From: Motilimonas sp. E26 | GTDB lineage: Bacteria; Pseudomonadota; Gammaproteobacteria; Enterobacterales; CBDFNC01 | NCBI RefSeq assembly: GCF_021278025.1 | Contig: NZ_JAIBHJ010000014.1 | Span: 53,257-117,256 of the forward strand | DNA: 64,000 nt | Direction of reading: 5' to 3' | Shown here: piece by piece, positions 9,585-18,349 of the stretch | Layout: every line of letters begins with the position of its first letter | Numbering within the stretch: position 1 is the first letter of the stretch | The notes under the pieces: model-generated | Seen by the model: the letters and a program-made list of their open reading frames with translations, nothing else | Told to the model about the DNA's origin: nothing | The model's database searches: none | Program-made: the position numbers and the translations under genes

Positions 9585-10956
9585 ATTGCAGCACTTTTAC
9601 CTCACCACCATTAGCTAATACTTCGGCACCGCCCGCAATTTGTTCTATTTTATAATCGCCACCTTTTACTAAAATATCCGGCAATACCTCTCCAATTAAA
9701 CGCTGCGGCGTGTCTTCACTGAACGGCACTACCCAATCAACTGCGCCAAGGCCTGCAAGTACAGCCATGCGGCGATCAACGGGATTAACCGGACGCCCCT
9801 CTCCTTTTAATGCCCGTACTGATTCATCTGTGTTTACAGCAACGATTAAGCGTGCGCCCAATTCGCGAGCGCTGTTTAAGTACGAGACATGACCAGCATG
9901 AATAATGTCAAAACAACCATTGGTCATCACCACTTTTTCACCACGACTTTTCGCGGCGGCCACTGCCAATTTTAGCTGTGGCTCAGATAACACACCAAAG
10001 CCTGTCTCTTGTTGGCTATAAACAGCATTGGCTAGCTCAATTAAACTCACCGTTGAAGTACCAAGTTTACCCACTACAACGCCTGCCGCTGCATTGGCAA
10101 GGGCACAAGAAGTTTCAATCGTTGCGCCAGACGACAACGCAGAAGCCAACACCGAAATCACGGTATCCCCAGCACCTGTTACATCAAACACTTCTTTGGC
10201 TTGCGCAGGTAAATGAAGCACAGTTTGATCATCTTTAATCAAGGTCATGCCGTGCTCACTGCGAGTAACTAATATCGCTTTAATCTCGAACTTGGCTAGC
10301 AATGCTAGGCCTTTCTCTACAATTTGTTCATCAGTTGTACAACGACCGACCACAGCTTCAAACTCTGAGAAGTTAGGCGTTAATAGTGTCGCGCCGCGGT
10401 ACTTCTCAAAGTCAGATCCTTTTGGATCAACTAGAATTTGCGCGCCCACGCCTTTAGCCGCTTTTATCATTTGCGCCACTTCAACTAAAGCACCTTTAGC
10501 ATAATCAGAAAACACTACCACAGGCGCATAGTTAATATTTTGTGCCACACGCTCAAGTAATGGCTTGGGATCCGTTTCGTGAAATTCTTCTTCAAAGTCT
10601 AAGCGGATCAACTGTTGGTGGCGACTGATCACTCGTAATTTGGTAATAGTCGGAAAGCCTGCTAAGCGCTCAAAATCCGCACTAATGTGCATACTCTCTA
10701 ATTTTCTGGCTAAGGTTTCAGCCGCTTCATCTTGCCCTGTTAAACCGATTAATTTAGCTTTACCACCTAATGCTGCCACGTTTAATGCCACGTTAGCCGC
10801 ACCACCTGGTCTATCTTCGATTTGCTCAACCTTAACGATGGGCACAGGCGCTTCAGGAGAAATGCGCGCTGTTGGTCCATGCCAGTAGCGATCTAACATT
10901 ACATCGCCAACAATCAATACATTGGCGTTATCAAAATCAGGGAGCGTAATTTTCAT
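9517..10956 (-). CDS. hldE: Bifunctional heptose 7-phosphate kinase / heptose 1-phosphate adenylyltransferase
   Basis: HldE makes ADP-heptose for the lipopolysaccharide inner core. The 479-residue protein has the N-terminal ribokinase-like domain ([14 protein letters not shown] at the start, [12 protein letters not shown] near residue 260) and the C-terminal nucleotidyltransferase domain ([16 protein letters not shown] near 345, RPVNPVDRR). Its final residues, [18 protein letters not shown], are encoded by the upstream-most of three 86-bp direct repeats, so the gene itself is intact. The start ATG at 10956 has only a weak ribosome site. It is divergent from lpxL across 213 bp, so two lipopolysaccharide genes share a control region. 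Confidence 0.96.
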   Translation of the reverse strand: MKITLPDFDNANVLIVGDVMLDRYWHGPTARISPEAPVPIVKVEQIEDRPGGAANVALNVAALGGKAKLIGLTGQDEAAETLARKLESMHISADFERLAGFPTITKLRVISRHQQLIRLDFEEEFHETDPKPLLERVAQNINYAPVVVFSDYAKGALVEVAQMIKAAKGVGAQILVDPKGSDFEKYRGATLLTPNFSEFEAVVGRCTTDEQIVEKGLALLAKFEIKAILVTRSEHGMTLIKDDQTVLHLPAQAKEVFDVTGAGDTVISVLASALSSGATIETSCALANAAAGVVVGKLGTSTVSLIELANAVYSQQETGFGVLSEPQLKLAVAAAKSRGEKVVMTNGCFDIIHAGHVSYLNSARELGARLIVAVNTDESVRALKGEGRPVNPVDRRMAVLAGLGAVDWVVPFSEDTPQRLIGEVLPDILVKGGDYKIEQIAGGAEVLANGGEVKVLQFEDGCSTTEIIKTIRNERGENF

Positions 10957-11169
10957 TGCTTGTTCTCATTCTATTAGCTGCCATAAGTGTATCATAAGGC
11001 AGTAAAAAACTAACACCACCCCCTAACAAGCAGATTCAGAGCATTAAAACACCACAAAATACTAAAACGACAATGGCCCCACTAACAAGATTCCGTATAA
11101 GTAAATGGGATTATTCGTTAAACTAAGGCGTTATTTTTGCCGATCCATTAAACCGATAAAGTTGATTAT

Positions 11170-12093
11170 ATGAGTAAACCCCAACTTGAGCCTCGCTTTG
11201 CCCATCCGAAATACTGGGGCGTATGGCTTGGCATTAGCACGATGTTTTGTTTATCACTGCTGCCGTATCGTCTGCAACTTTGGCTGGGCGCGAAACTTGG
11301 CCGTTTAGCCATGAAGCTGATGAAGTCGCGCCGTAAAGTGGCGCAGCAAAATCTCGCTTTATGCTTTCCTGAATTATCCGATGCCGTGCGCGCCGACATG
11401 CTAAAGCAAAATTTTGAAAATACCGGCATCGCGCTATTTGAAATTTGCATGGCTTGGTTTTGGCCAGACTGGCGTGTGCGTCGCCATTTTATCGTAGAAG
11501 GCAAAGAACACTTGTTTAATGCTCTTAATGGCGGCAAGGGCGTGATTCTCATTGGTGCACATTTTTTAACCTTGGAAATGAATGGCCGTATTGGTGGCAT
11601 GGTACACCCAGGCATTGGCATTTACCGTAAGCACAATAATCCGTTGCAGGACTTTTGGTTCTATTGGGGACGCACCCGCGCCTTAAAGAACTTACTTGAT
11701 CGCAGTGACTTTCGCGGCATGGTGCGCGCTTTGCGCCAAGGTGAAGTGATTTGGTACGCACCCGACCATGACTACGGCAATCGTCGCTGCGCCTTTGTGC
11801 CATTTTTTGCTGTGGAGAAAGCCGCTACGGTCACTGGAACATCAGCTCTTGCTCGCACTAAAAACACTGTGGTGATCCCATCATTTGCGCAGCGCTTGCC
11901 AAAAGGACAAGGCTATAAAATGATTTTTAAAGCGCCACTAGAAAATTACCCGACGGGGGATGATATTGCCGATGCAGCAACAACTAACAAAGTGATTGAA
12001 GACATGGTGCGCAGCGCGCCAGAGCAATATATGTGGCTACACCGCCGTTTTAAGACTCGTCCCGAAGGCGAGGCATCTTTATATAAAAAGTAG
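11170..12093 (+). CDS. lpxL: Lipid A late acyltransferase (LpxL/HtrB family)
   Basis: Inner-membrane acyltransferase of 307 residues that adds a secondary acyl chain, usually laurate, to Kdo2-lipid IVA. The HX4E catalytic motif is HFLTLE, with His131 and Glu136 in the context GVILIGAHFLTLEMNG. The family motifs IGIYRKHNNPLQDFW, WYAPDHDYG and MWLHRRFKTRP are all present. An N-terminal hydrophobic segment (residues 17-35) anchors it. LpxL fits best; distinguishing it from LpxP would need chain-length data. It is transcribed away from hldE. Confidence 0.92.
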   Translation: MSKPQLEPRFAHPKYWGVWLGISTMFCLSLLPYRLQLWLGAKLGRLAMKLMKSRRKVAQQNLALCFPELSDAVRADMLKQNFENTGIALFEICMAWFWPDWRVRRHFIVEGKEHLFNALNGGKGVILIGAHFLTLEMNGRIGGMVHPGIGIYRKHNNPLQDFWFYWGRTRALKNLLDRSDFRGMVRALRQGEVIWYAPDHDYGNRRCAFVPFFAVEKAATVTGTSALARTKNTVVIPSFAQRLPKGQGYKMIFKAPLENYPTGDDIADAATTNKVIEDMVRSAPEQYMWLHRRFKTRPEGEASLYKK

Positions 12094-12206
12094 CTTTTAG
12101 TCGTATGCACGCCCATATTTGAGCGTGCATCGTCACTATCTAAGGTTAGTTCTGCTTAAACTGTCGTAGCCGAATAGTGTATGTTTCACAGCAAAATTTG
12201 GCTTAC

Positions 12207-12467
12207 TTAGATAGCTTGCACACCAAGCGACACCAACGCTGCGATAACACTATCAACAACCACATTACTGCTTGGGTCAATCGCATAAAGTTGTGGATCG
12301 TTTTCATAGAAATACAATGCTTCTTTTGTCGAATCAGCAGCAATCACCTGACTGCTAATATGAAAGCCTTGCTCGGTCAACGCCTGAAACTCCTCCTGCG
12401 CATCTTGTGTCCCGCACTCTACCGTGACCAGTACTTCTTCTTTACATAAGACCACATAATTTGGCAT
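12207..12467 (-). CDS. Small protein of unknown function downstream of glnE
   Basis: An 86-residue acidic protein that I do not recognise. It begins MPNYVVLCKEEVLVTVECG, has no signal peptide or membrane segment, and alternates beta-strand-like and helical stretches. The ATG is preceded by AAGGA seven bases upstream, which supports it as a real gene. It starts 49 bp after the glnE stop on the same strand and may be co-transcribed. No function can be assigned. Confidence 0.75.
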   Translation of the reverse strand: MPNYVVLCKEEVLVTVECGTQDAQEEFQALTEQGFHISSQVIAADSTKEALYFYENDPQLYAIDPSSNVVVDSVIAALVSLGVQAI

Positions 12468-12516
12468 TAAACTTTCCTTATATTTACTTCGTGAATAACT
12501 TCAAACTTAAATTTAT

Positions 12517-15378
12517 TTATTCGGCATCAGTGGGATAATGGCAAGCCACCAAGCTATCCCACAAGGCGATAACCTCAGCGCGATCATCTCTGTAGCGCTC
12601 GGCTGACACAATCCGCGTTTGCTGGTTCAAAGTTAAACGATGCGCGGCGTCACGAATATGACAATAGCTTTCCGACAATAATTCACCTTGTGCCGGGGTC
12701 AACAAACCTTGCTCAACACAGGTCTCAAAAATACGGATATTATCAGACCAATGGGCTAACTCAGGTAGCCGCTCGGTGTTTGCTAGCACCAAGAATTGCG
12801 CAATAAATTCAATATCAACCATGCCACCAGGTGACTGTTTTAAATCAAACTGCGTTTCATCGGCGCGCAATAGATGAGCACGCATTTTATTGCGCATATC
12901 CACCACATCCTTGGCTAAAGCTGTCACATCACGAGATTGAGATAAAATAGCCAACCGCGTATCGGTAAAGGCTTGGGCTATTTCTGCATCACCATACACA
13001 CAACGCGCGCGCACGAGGGCTTGATGCTCCCATGTCCATGCATTTTGTTTTAGGTATTGCTCAAATGCTGCCATTGAGCTAACTAATAAACCAGAATCAC
13101 CTTGAGGACGTAAGCGCATGTCCACTTCATATAAAATACCGGATGAAGTGCGGGTACTGAATAAATGCAAAATGCGCTGACCAAGGCGTAAATAAAACTG
13201 CTTGTTATCTATCTCTTTTTTACCATTGGTATAGCCCGACACTTCAGTATCATGTAAGAACACCACATCTAAATCAGAGCCATATCCAAGTTCAATGCCA
13301 CCTAACTTACCGTAACCTATCACCGCAAAGCCACGGCGATCAGCCCCTTTAACATTAGAAGGTTCGCCGTATTTTTCGATCATTTGCTGCCAAGCAATAT
13401 TAACCACGTATTCCATAATGGCTTCGCCAAGGTACGTTAAGTGATCGCTCACTTTCATCAAGGGTAACGCCCCAGCTATATCGGCAGCAGAAATACGCAA
13501 GCGTTGAATTTGCTTATATTGACGCAGCCCTTCCATTTGTTGCTCCATGTCCTCTTCAGGGATGCGCAACATGTATTGGCGTAAATCACTTTTGTATTCT
13601 AAAAACGGGGTTGGATTATACAAATGCTGCGGATCAAGCAGCTCATCAAGCAATATCGGGTGGCGCGCTAGCTGCGCGGCAATTCGTGGACTGGCATCGC
13701 ACAAGCGCACTAATTGTTTCAGTGCACCATGGTTTTCATTAAGTAGCTCAAGGTATGCGGTACGTGTCATCACATTAGCAAGTAACTCAACTAAGCGCTC
13801 AATTAATGCCACTGGCGCATCTTTTGCTAGCGCCTTACAAGTGAGTAAAGGCATCAGCTTTTTAAGATTTTCACGGCCTCTTGGACCCACCGCACGGCGC
13901 TGTGTTTCTTTTTTAAAGTCAATCACAATGCGGTAGAATTTTCGTGCATCTGCTTCGCTTAGAGCAAATTTTTCCAATACCGTTAATGCTTCTTCTTCTT
14001 CTAAATCATGTAACCACAGTTCAGTAATATCGCTGTCTAAATCGGAGTCTTGTTGTTCGCTTTCACCCACCACCCAATCAAATTCTTGGTTGACCTGCTT
14101 CATCACCTGATTCAAATCTTGGTAGAAAACCTCCCAATTTTTATACCCTAGTGCAGTGATCAACCGCTGCTTGTCGAGCTCATCATCGGGTAACGTTTGA
14201 GTTTGCTTATCATCAATTTGTTGCAACACATTTTCGGTGCGACGTAAAAAATCATAGCTTTCCAGTAACGTGTTTACTCGCGCCTCTGGCATCACATCTA
14301 AGGTAATTAATGCACGCAAGGTTTGCCTTAATCCCTTTTGTTGCAGTAACGGCTCTCGACCGCCGCGGATCAACTGAAACGCTTGGGCCACAAACTCGAT
14401 CTCACGAATACCACCCGCGCCCAATTTAATATTGTCTTTAAGGCCTTTACGGCGCACCTCGGCACTGATCATAGCTTTCATTTGACGCAGTGATTGGATC
14501 GCGCTGAAATCAATGTAACGGCGAAATACAAAAGGGCGCAACATGGTTTCAAGCTCGTCTTTATAAGGCGTTTGTGGGCCTAATACGCGCGCTTTTACCA
14601 TGGCATAACGCTCCCAGTCTCGCCCTTGAGTTTGATAGTAATCTTCAAACGCGGCAAAACTCATCACCAAAGGACCAGATTCGCCAAAAGGACGCAAACG
14701 CATATCCACCCGAAACACAAAGCCATCAACCGTCGCTTGGTTTAGGGCTGCAATAACTCGTTGTCCTAAGCGAATAAAAAATTGCTGATTGGATAGTTCT
14801 CGGCGACCGCCATGAGTTTCGCCATTCTCGGGAAAAGTAAAAATCAGGTCGATATCAGAAGAGAAATTTAACTCCTTACCACCCAGCTTACCCATCGCCA
14901 AAATATAAAAAGGCTGCGCCACATCGTCTTCACTTCTAGGCTCGCCTAATTCGCTACATTGCTTGTTATAAAGCCATAAACTACTTTGACTAATCAGCTC
15001 ATCAGCTAAGCAAGAGGTATGCTCTAAGCTTTCTGATAAATCAGATCTTCCCAACAATTCTCGCCAAGCAATAACCAACATGTGCTTACGACGAAACTGC
15101 CTTAATAAAGTATGTAACTTGGCTTCATCCTGACACGCCGCTAACTGTTCACTTAACTCCGTTGCAATGCTGCCACAGCGACTATTTTGCTCGAATAAAC
15201 CACCGTCGAAACACTCTACTAGTAATTCCGGCTGTTTATAAATACTGCTAGCAATAAAGTCGCTTAAGCCAAAGGCTTGTCTAAGTTGCGAGGTTTGCTC
15301 CGAGGTTAATGTATTTAGGTCAATCAACTCTCCTAAACGTTGTAGATGGTTGTCAGCGGCTTGTGTCAAATGATCCAT
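12517..15378 (-). CDS. glnE: Glutamine synthetase adenylyltransferase / adenylyl-removing enzyme
   Basis: GlnE attaches and removes AMP on glutamine synthetase in response to PII, controlling nitrogen assimilation. The 953-residue protein contains two nucleotidyltransferase domains, each with a G-loop and paired Asp: GKLGGKELNFSSDIDLIF near residue 163 (adenylyl-removing half) and GYGKLGGIELGYGSDLDVVF near 689 (adenylylating half). I place the start at the ATG at 15378, because AGAAGGA lies six bases upstream. A GTG 42 bases earlier lacks a ribosome site. Length and motifs are normal. Confidence 0.95.
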   Translation of the reverse strand: MDHLTQAADNHLQRLGELIDLNTLTSEQTSQLRQAFGLSDFIASSIYKQPELLVECFDGGLFEQNSRCGSIATELSEQLAACQDEAKLHTLLRQFRRKHMLVIAWRELLGRSDLSESLEHTSCLADELISQSSLWLYNKQCSELGEPRSEDDVAQPFYILAMGKLGGKELNFSSDIDLIFTFPENGETHGGRRELSNQQFFIRLGQRVIAALNQATVDGFVFRVDMRLRPFGESGPLVMSFAAFEDYYQTQGRDWERYAMVKARVLGPQTPYKDELETMLRPFVFRRYIDFSAIQSLRQMKAMISAEVRRKGLKDNIKLGAGGIREIEFVAQAFQLIRGGREPLLQQKGLRQTLRALITLDVMPEARVNTLLESYDFLRRTENVLQQIDDKQTQTLPDDELDKQRLITALGYKNWEVFYQDLNQVMKQVNQEFDWVVGESEQQDSDLDSDITELWLHDLEEEEALTVLEKFALSEADARKFYRIVIDFKKETQRRAVGPRGRENLKKLMPLLTCKALAKDAPVALIERLVELLANVMTRTAYLELLNENHGALKQLVRLCDASPRIAAQLARHPILLDELLDPQHLYNPTPFLEYKSDLRQYMLRIPEEDMEQQMEGLRQYKQIQRLRISAADIAGALPLMKVSDHLTYLGEAIMEYVVNIAWQQMIEKYGEPSNVKGADRRGFAVIGYGKLGGIELGYGSDLDVVFLHDTEVSGYTNGKKEIDNKQFYLRLGQRILHLFSTRTSSGILYEVDMRLRPQGDSGLLVSSMAAFEQYLKQNAWTWEHQALVRARCVYGDAEIAQAFTDTRLAILSQSRDVTALAKDVVDMRNKMRAHLLRADETQFDLKQSPGGMVDIEFIAQFLVLANTERLPELAHWSDNIRIFETCVEQGLLTPAQGELLSESYCHIRDAAHRLTLNQQTRIVSAERYRDDRAEVIALWDSLVACHYPTDAE

Positions 15379-15550
15379 ATAATCCTTCTCTGCTTCTTCA
15401 CCTTGGCATAATCTCTTCACTCTACCAATTCAGCTAGATATCGCCAGCTATTTGCTGTTAAATCAATTAAATTGACACAGCGGCACAGATATTTTAGCGT
15501 GAGCTCATAATTGATTATTTATTGATTTGAATAAAAACTCACCAAGACGC

Positions 15551-15579
15551 TTGACATATTATGTCTAGCGTTCTAAAGT
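15551..15579 (+). promoter_or_regulatory. Sigma-70 promoter of the yjfIJK-type operon
   Basis: A perfect -35 hexamer TTGACA at 15551-15556 is followed, after exactly 17 bp, by TAAAGT at 15574-15579 (four of six matches to the -10 consensus). Transcription would start near 15586, about 30 bases before the first start codon. The -35 overlaps the first copy of the inverted repeat described in the next entry. Confidence 0.7.
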
Positions 15580-15603
15580 TAACTTCATCAGACATATTAT
15601 GTC
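15553..15603 (+). promoter_or_regulatory. Duplicated 13-bp inverted repeat, probable operator pair
   Basis: GACATATTATGTC occurs twice, at 15553-15565 and 15591-15603, with 38 bp between equivalent positions. Each copy is a six-plus-six palindrome around one central base. One overlaps the -35 and spacer, the other lies just after the expected transcription start. That is the geometry of a repressor binding two sites around a promoter. The regulator is unknown; the small basic protein at the end of the operon is a candidate by position only. Confidence 0.7.
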
Positions 15604-15616
15604 ACACAGGAGACGT

Positions 15617-16030
15617 ATGAATATTCATAAGATAGCCACATACTTAAATGGATTAACCGATCAGTCTGATACTGGATTAATTTTTGATTGTGTTCCCATC
15701 GCAGGCGAAGTTGATGTATTGCGAGTGGACATTCAAGGCCGTGAAGAAATTCCGGTGTTCGTATCAGTAACCGGTGATCAAATTCTTTGCATTTCCTACT
15801 TATGGGGCGAAGACGAAGTCATCGAAGGTAAAAAAGCCGAAATGATGGAAGCCATGCTTGAAATGAATATTCCAATGCCGCTTTCTTCTTTCGCCCGAAT
15901 TGAACACAAATATGTGATCTTCGGAGCATTGTCAGAGCACTCAACATTAGCTGACATCGAACATGAAGTTAGTGTACTGAGTGATAACAGTTTGGAAGTC
16001 ATTACCGAAATGGCTGACTACCTCAAATAA
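15617..16030 (+). CDS. YjfI-like protein (DUF2170)
   Basis: Cytosolic protein of 137 residues in the DUF2170/YjfI family, function unknown, normally encoded just before a PspA-family gene as here. It is acidic, rich in strands, and has no catalytic motif. I start it at the ATG at 15617, because AGGAGA ends three bases upstream; an ATG at 15599 overlaps the second operator copy and lacks a ribosome site. It is the first gene of a unit with the PspA-like gene 19 bp downstream. Confidence 0.85.
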   Translation: MNIHKIATYLNGLTDQSDTGLIFDCVPIAGEVDVLRVDIQGREEIPVFVSVTGDQILCISYLWGEDEVIEGKKAEMMEAMLEMNIPMPLSSFARIEHKYVIFGALSEHSTLADIEHEVSVLSDNSLEVITEMADYLK

Positions 16031-16049
16031 ACGCTTGAAGGAGTGACAA

Positions 16050-16736
16050 ATGAGTATTTTAAAGAAAATTATTACTGCCGTTCGTGGTGGCGCACGTGAG
16101 GTTGGAGAAGAGATTATTGACGCTAACTCAACGCGTATTTTTGAACAAGAAATTCGTGATGCGGAAAACCACCTCACCAAAGCAAAACGTGATTTAACTG
16201 AAGTCATGGCTAAACAAATGCAAGCAAGCCGTGAGCTAGAGCGTGTTAAAGGCGAAATTAAAGAGCATGAAGGTTATGTTGCACAAGCGCTTAGCCAAAA
16301 TAACGAAGCGCTAGCGCTTGAAGTGGCTGAAAAAATTGCACAACTTGAAGTTGAGCTACAAGAGCAAACAACATCTCACAGTAGCTATGAAAAAGCGGCT
16401 TTACGCTTGAAAGATTTAATCAAGAAGAGCGAGCGTCAATTGGCTGATTATCAACGTCAATTGAGCATGGTGAAAACCACTGACAGTGTGCAAAAAGCCA
16501 CTGCGGCTATCACCGACAGCTTTACTTCAAGCAACTCTAGCCTACTAAGTGCAAAAGAGTCACTTGAGCGCATTAAGCAAAAGCAAGCGATGTTTGATGA
16601 CAAGTTGGCGGCTGCGGAGCAACTACAAGCTGAGTCAGGTGACCAGTCACTTAAAGACAAGCTGAAAGAAGCCGGCATTGGTCAGCAACAAAGCAGCGCT
16701 AACGCTGTGTTGGAAAGACTCAAAAATAAAGGCTAA
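16050..16736 (+). CDS. PspA/IM30 family protein (YjfJ-like)
   Basis: Long-helix, coiled-coil protein of 228 residues in the PspA/IM30 family, whose members polymerise on membranes and protect them under stress. The sequence is nearly all helical heptads from about residue 25 to 220, with the family start SILKKIITAVRGGAREVGEE. It differs from canonical PspA and matches the YjfJ branch by its neighbours. AAGGAG precedes the ATG at good spacing. No sigma-54 site is seen upstream, unlike the classical psp operon. A terminator-like hairpin follows it. Confidence 0.88.
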   Translation: MSILKKIITAVRGGAREVGEEIIDANSTRIFEQEIRDAENHLTKAKRDLTEVMAKQMQASRELERVKGEIKEHEGYVAQALSQNNEALALEVAEKIAQLEVELQEQTTSHSSYEKAALRLKDLIKKSERQLADYQRQLSMVKTTDSVQKATAAITDSFTSSNSSLLSAKESLERIKQKQAMFDDKLAAAEQLQAESGDQSLKDKLKEAGIGQQQSSANAVLERLKNKG

Positions 16737-16751
16737 TAATACCAGCCGGCA

Positions 16752-16778
16752 AAACAGGTGGCTTAGGCCGCCTGTTTT
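16752..16778 (+). terminator. Intrinsic terminator or attenuator after the PspA-like gene
   Basis: A hairpin with arms AACAGGTGGC and GCCGCCTGTT (one G-T pair) around a TTAG loop is followed by a T run. It lies 15 bp after the PspA-like stop and 48 bp before the next start, so it probably reduces expression of the two downstream genes rather than isolating them. Confidence 0.75.
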
Positions 16779-16826
16779 TGTTTATGCTAGGCGGTATTGC
16801 CGCACAGACGTGATCGCGAGGACAAC

Positions 16827-17471
16827 ATGAATATTTTTAAAAAATTATTTGGCAAGCCTGCTGAAAAAGTAGGGCGTGAACTGACTCGCCCTCACCAACT
16901 GCAAGTGGGTGATTTACTAAAAATGAGTGATAGCTTTGGTTTGGCTGAATCATTTCGTAACCAGCAATTTGAAGTGCGCGAAGTTCATACCCAAGAGTTT
17001 CAATATCGCCAGCAAGCGCAATTGATTTGCCAAGGTGCAGCCCGCGAGCCGGTATTTATACTCATCGACGAAAAAGACCAGCAGCATATCACTCTCAGCA
17101 CACTATTACGCCGTGCGGATGTTGAGTCCTTATTTGATATGGATGCCTTTTCCGAAATTTTCGATGAGCCCGGCAAAGCACGTCTTACACCACTAACTCA
17201 AACCAGCCCATGGCAAGCCTTTTTAGCCAACAATTATGTGCAACAAGACTTCGCTACGGTTGGCTACTACCACCAGCAAGATTATCGTGGCACGAAACCA
17301 CCCGCCTATACAGACCAGTCTCACGGCCGGCAATTTGAGTACTTTTCTTTGTTTGGCGAGCAAGAGCAGCGCTGGATTGAAATATATGTATTTGAAAATG
17401 GCGACACAGACATATATCTTTCAATAAAACGTCCTTTAACCGACATCGCAGAACTCTGGCCTAAAGACTAA
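16827..17471 (+). CDS. YjfK-like protein (DUF2491)
   Basis: Protein of 214 residues resembling YjfK/DUF2491, a family of unknown function always near PspA-like genes. The start MNIFKKLFGKPAEKVGRELT is followed by a mainly beta domain; the second half has FEYFSLFGEQEQRWIEIYVFENGDTD-like strands. No signal peptide or membrane helix is seen. The ATG at 16827 is chosen because GAGGAC lies upstream at good spacing; a TTG at 16797 has none. Confidence 0.82.
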   Translation: MNIFKKLFGKPAEKVGRELTRPHQLQVGDLLKMSDSFGLAESFRNQQFEVREVHTQEFQYRQQAQLICQGAAREPVFILIDEKDQQHITLSTLLRRADVESLFDMDAFSEIFDEPGKARLTPLTQTSPWQAFLANNYVQQDFATVGYYHQQDYRGTKPPAYTDQSHGRQFEYFSLFGEQEQRWIEIYVFENGDTDIYLSIKRPLTDIAELWPKD

Positions 17472-17476
17472 TTATT

Positions 17477-17800
17477 ATGACGACAGATAGAAAATTACCC
17501 GAAAAATGGGCAAAATCAGCCAAAGCCGCCAAAGCCGTACAAGTGGCTTTTGATATGGATGAAAAAGTGCAATACAGCATCCGTAAAAGTGCGTTAGATG
17601 AAGGCATTAGCCCATCAGATCAAATTCGCCATATATTAGATTTACCTGTCACCCGCAAACCGAAACGTCCGCGCTTAACGGTTTCTCTTAGCGCAGAAGA
17701 TTATGAGCAGCTTGGTCAACGTTACGGCTTAGCCGCCGAACAACAGCTCGAAATAAAGCGTCGCGTAATGGAAGAGTTAGCGACTTTTTCAAACAAATAA
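17477..17800 (+). CDS. Small basic protein, possible ribbon-helix-helix DNA-binding protein
   Basis: A 107-residue lysine/arginine-rich protein five bases after the yjfK-like stop, so co-translated. I do not recognise a named family. The second half, RPRLTVSLSAEDYEQLGQRY, looks like a strand followed by helices as in ribbon-helix-helix repressors, and the first half (VQYSIRKSALDEGISPSDQI) shows a similar strand-helix-helix pattern. A DNA-binding role, perhaps as the operon's own regulator, is inference only. Confidence 0.75.
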   Translation: MTTDRKLPEKWAKSAKAAKAVQVAFDMDEKVQYSIRKSALDEGISPSDQIRHILDLPVTRKPKRPRLTVSLSAEDYEQLGQRYGLAAEQQLEIKRRVMEELATFSNK

Positions 17801-17810
17801 TTAAACAGGT

Positions 17811-17837
17811 AAAAGCATCCCCTAAGATGCTTTTCTT
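17811..17837. terminator. Intrinsic terminator after the yjf-type operon
   Basis: Arms AAAAGCATC and GATGCTTTT surround the loop CCCTAA, followed by CTTT. It lies 10 bp after the last gene of the operon and before the convergent lipoprotein gene, which it may also serve. Confidence 0.8.
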
Positions 17838-17867
17838 TAGCTTAAGACAGAGATTCAGATATCTCAA

Positions 17868-18272
17868 TCACTGCTCTTGGTGCTTATAATATTGCAGTTC
17901 AATGCGAGAGCCTTTCTCGTAAATTTTAGCACTCCACATCTCATTAATGATCTCAGGTTCAAGATAATACGACTTTCCCGCTTCAGCGTTAAAATATACA
18001 ACTAATGGTTCGGTCGACCAGTATCGGGTATCCCAGTCTGTCATTTTTAAATTCACAGCTAATTGACGCTCACCTGGTAATAAATGAAAGTTGGCACCTT
18101 TTAGCCACACTCTTTCACCATCAATAGAATGCATATTTGAATCATAAAGAGAGAGAGCTGCAACTTCATTTAATGAACGACTCTCCCCTTGATAAGCAGA
18201 CGAAGTACATGCCGTACTCAGTAATGAAAATAGGATGACCAGTGCTTGTCTGTAAGAGAATATATATGGCAT
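17868..18272 (-). CDS. Predicted lipoprotein of unknown function
   Basis: A 134-residue protein with a lipoprotein signal: hydrophobic segment ALVILFSLLSTAC with the lipobox LSTAC placing the lipidated Cys at residue 22. The residue after the Cys is Thr, not Asp, so outer-membrane sorting is likely. The mature part is beta-rich (GANFHLLPGERQLAVNLKM, KSYYLEPEI) and resembles small envelope proteins that display a PEGA-like or sandwich fold, but I cannot name the family. It lies just downstream of the radical SAM operon on the same strand. Confidence 0.8.
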   Translation of the reverse strand: MPYIFSYRQALVILFSLLSTACTSSAYQGESRSLNEVAALSLYDSNMHSIDGERVWLKGANFHLLPGERQLAVNLKMTDWDTRYWSTEPLVVYFNAEAGKSYYLEPEIINEMWSAKIYEKGSRIELQYYKHQEQ

Positions 18273-18349
18273 AACGTTACTCTAAAAATTAAAAAGTGGC
18301 ATTATACCTATCAAAATCACCTCAACAACTTTTGCTCGTATTTTTCCCT

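Noticed and set aside
16755..16826. Operon boundary splitting the yjf-type genes
   Set aside because: A terminator hairpin is present, but the conserved gene set and absence of a clear promoter after it favour attenuation within one operon.
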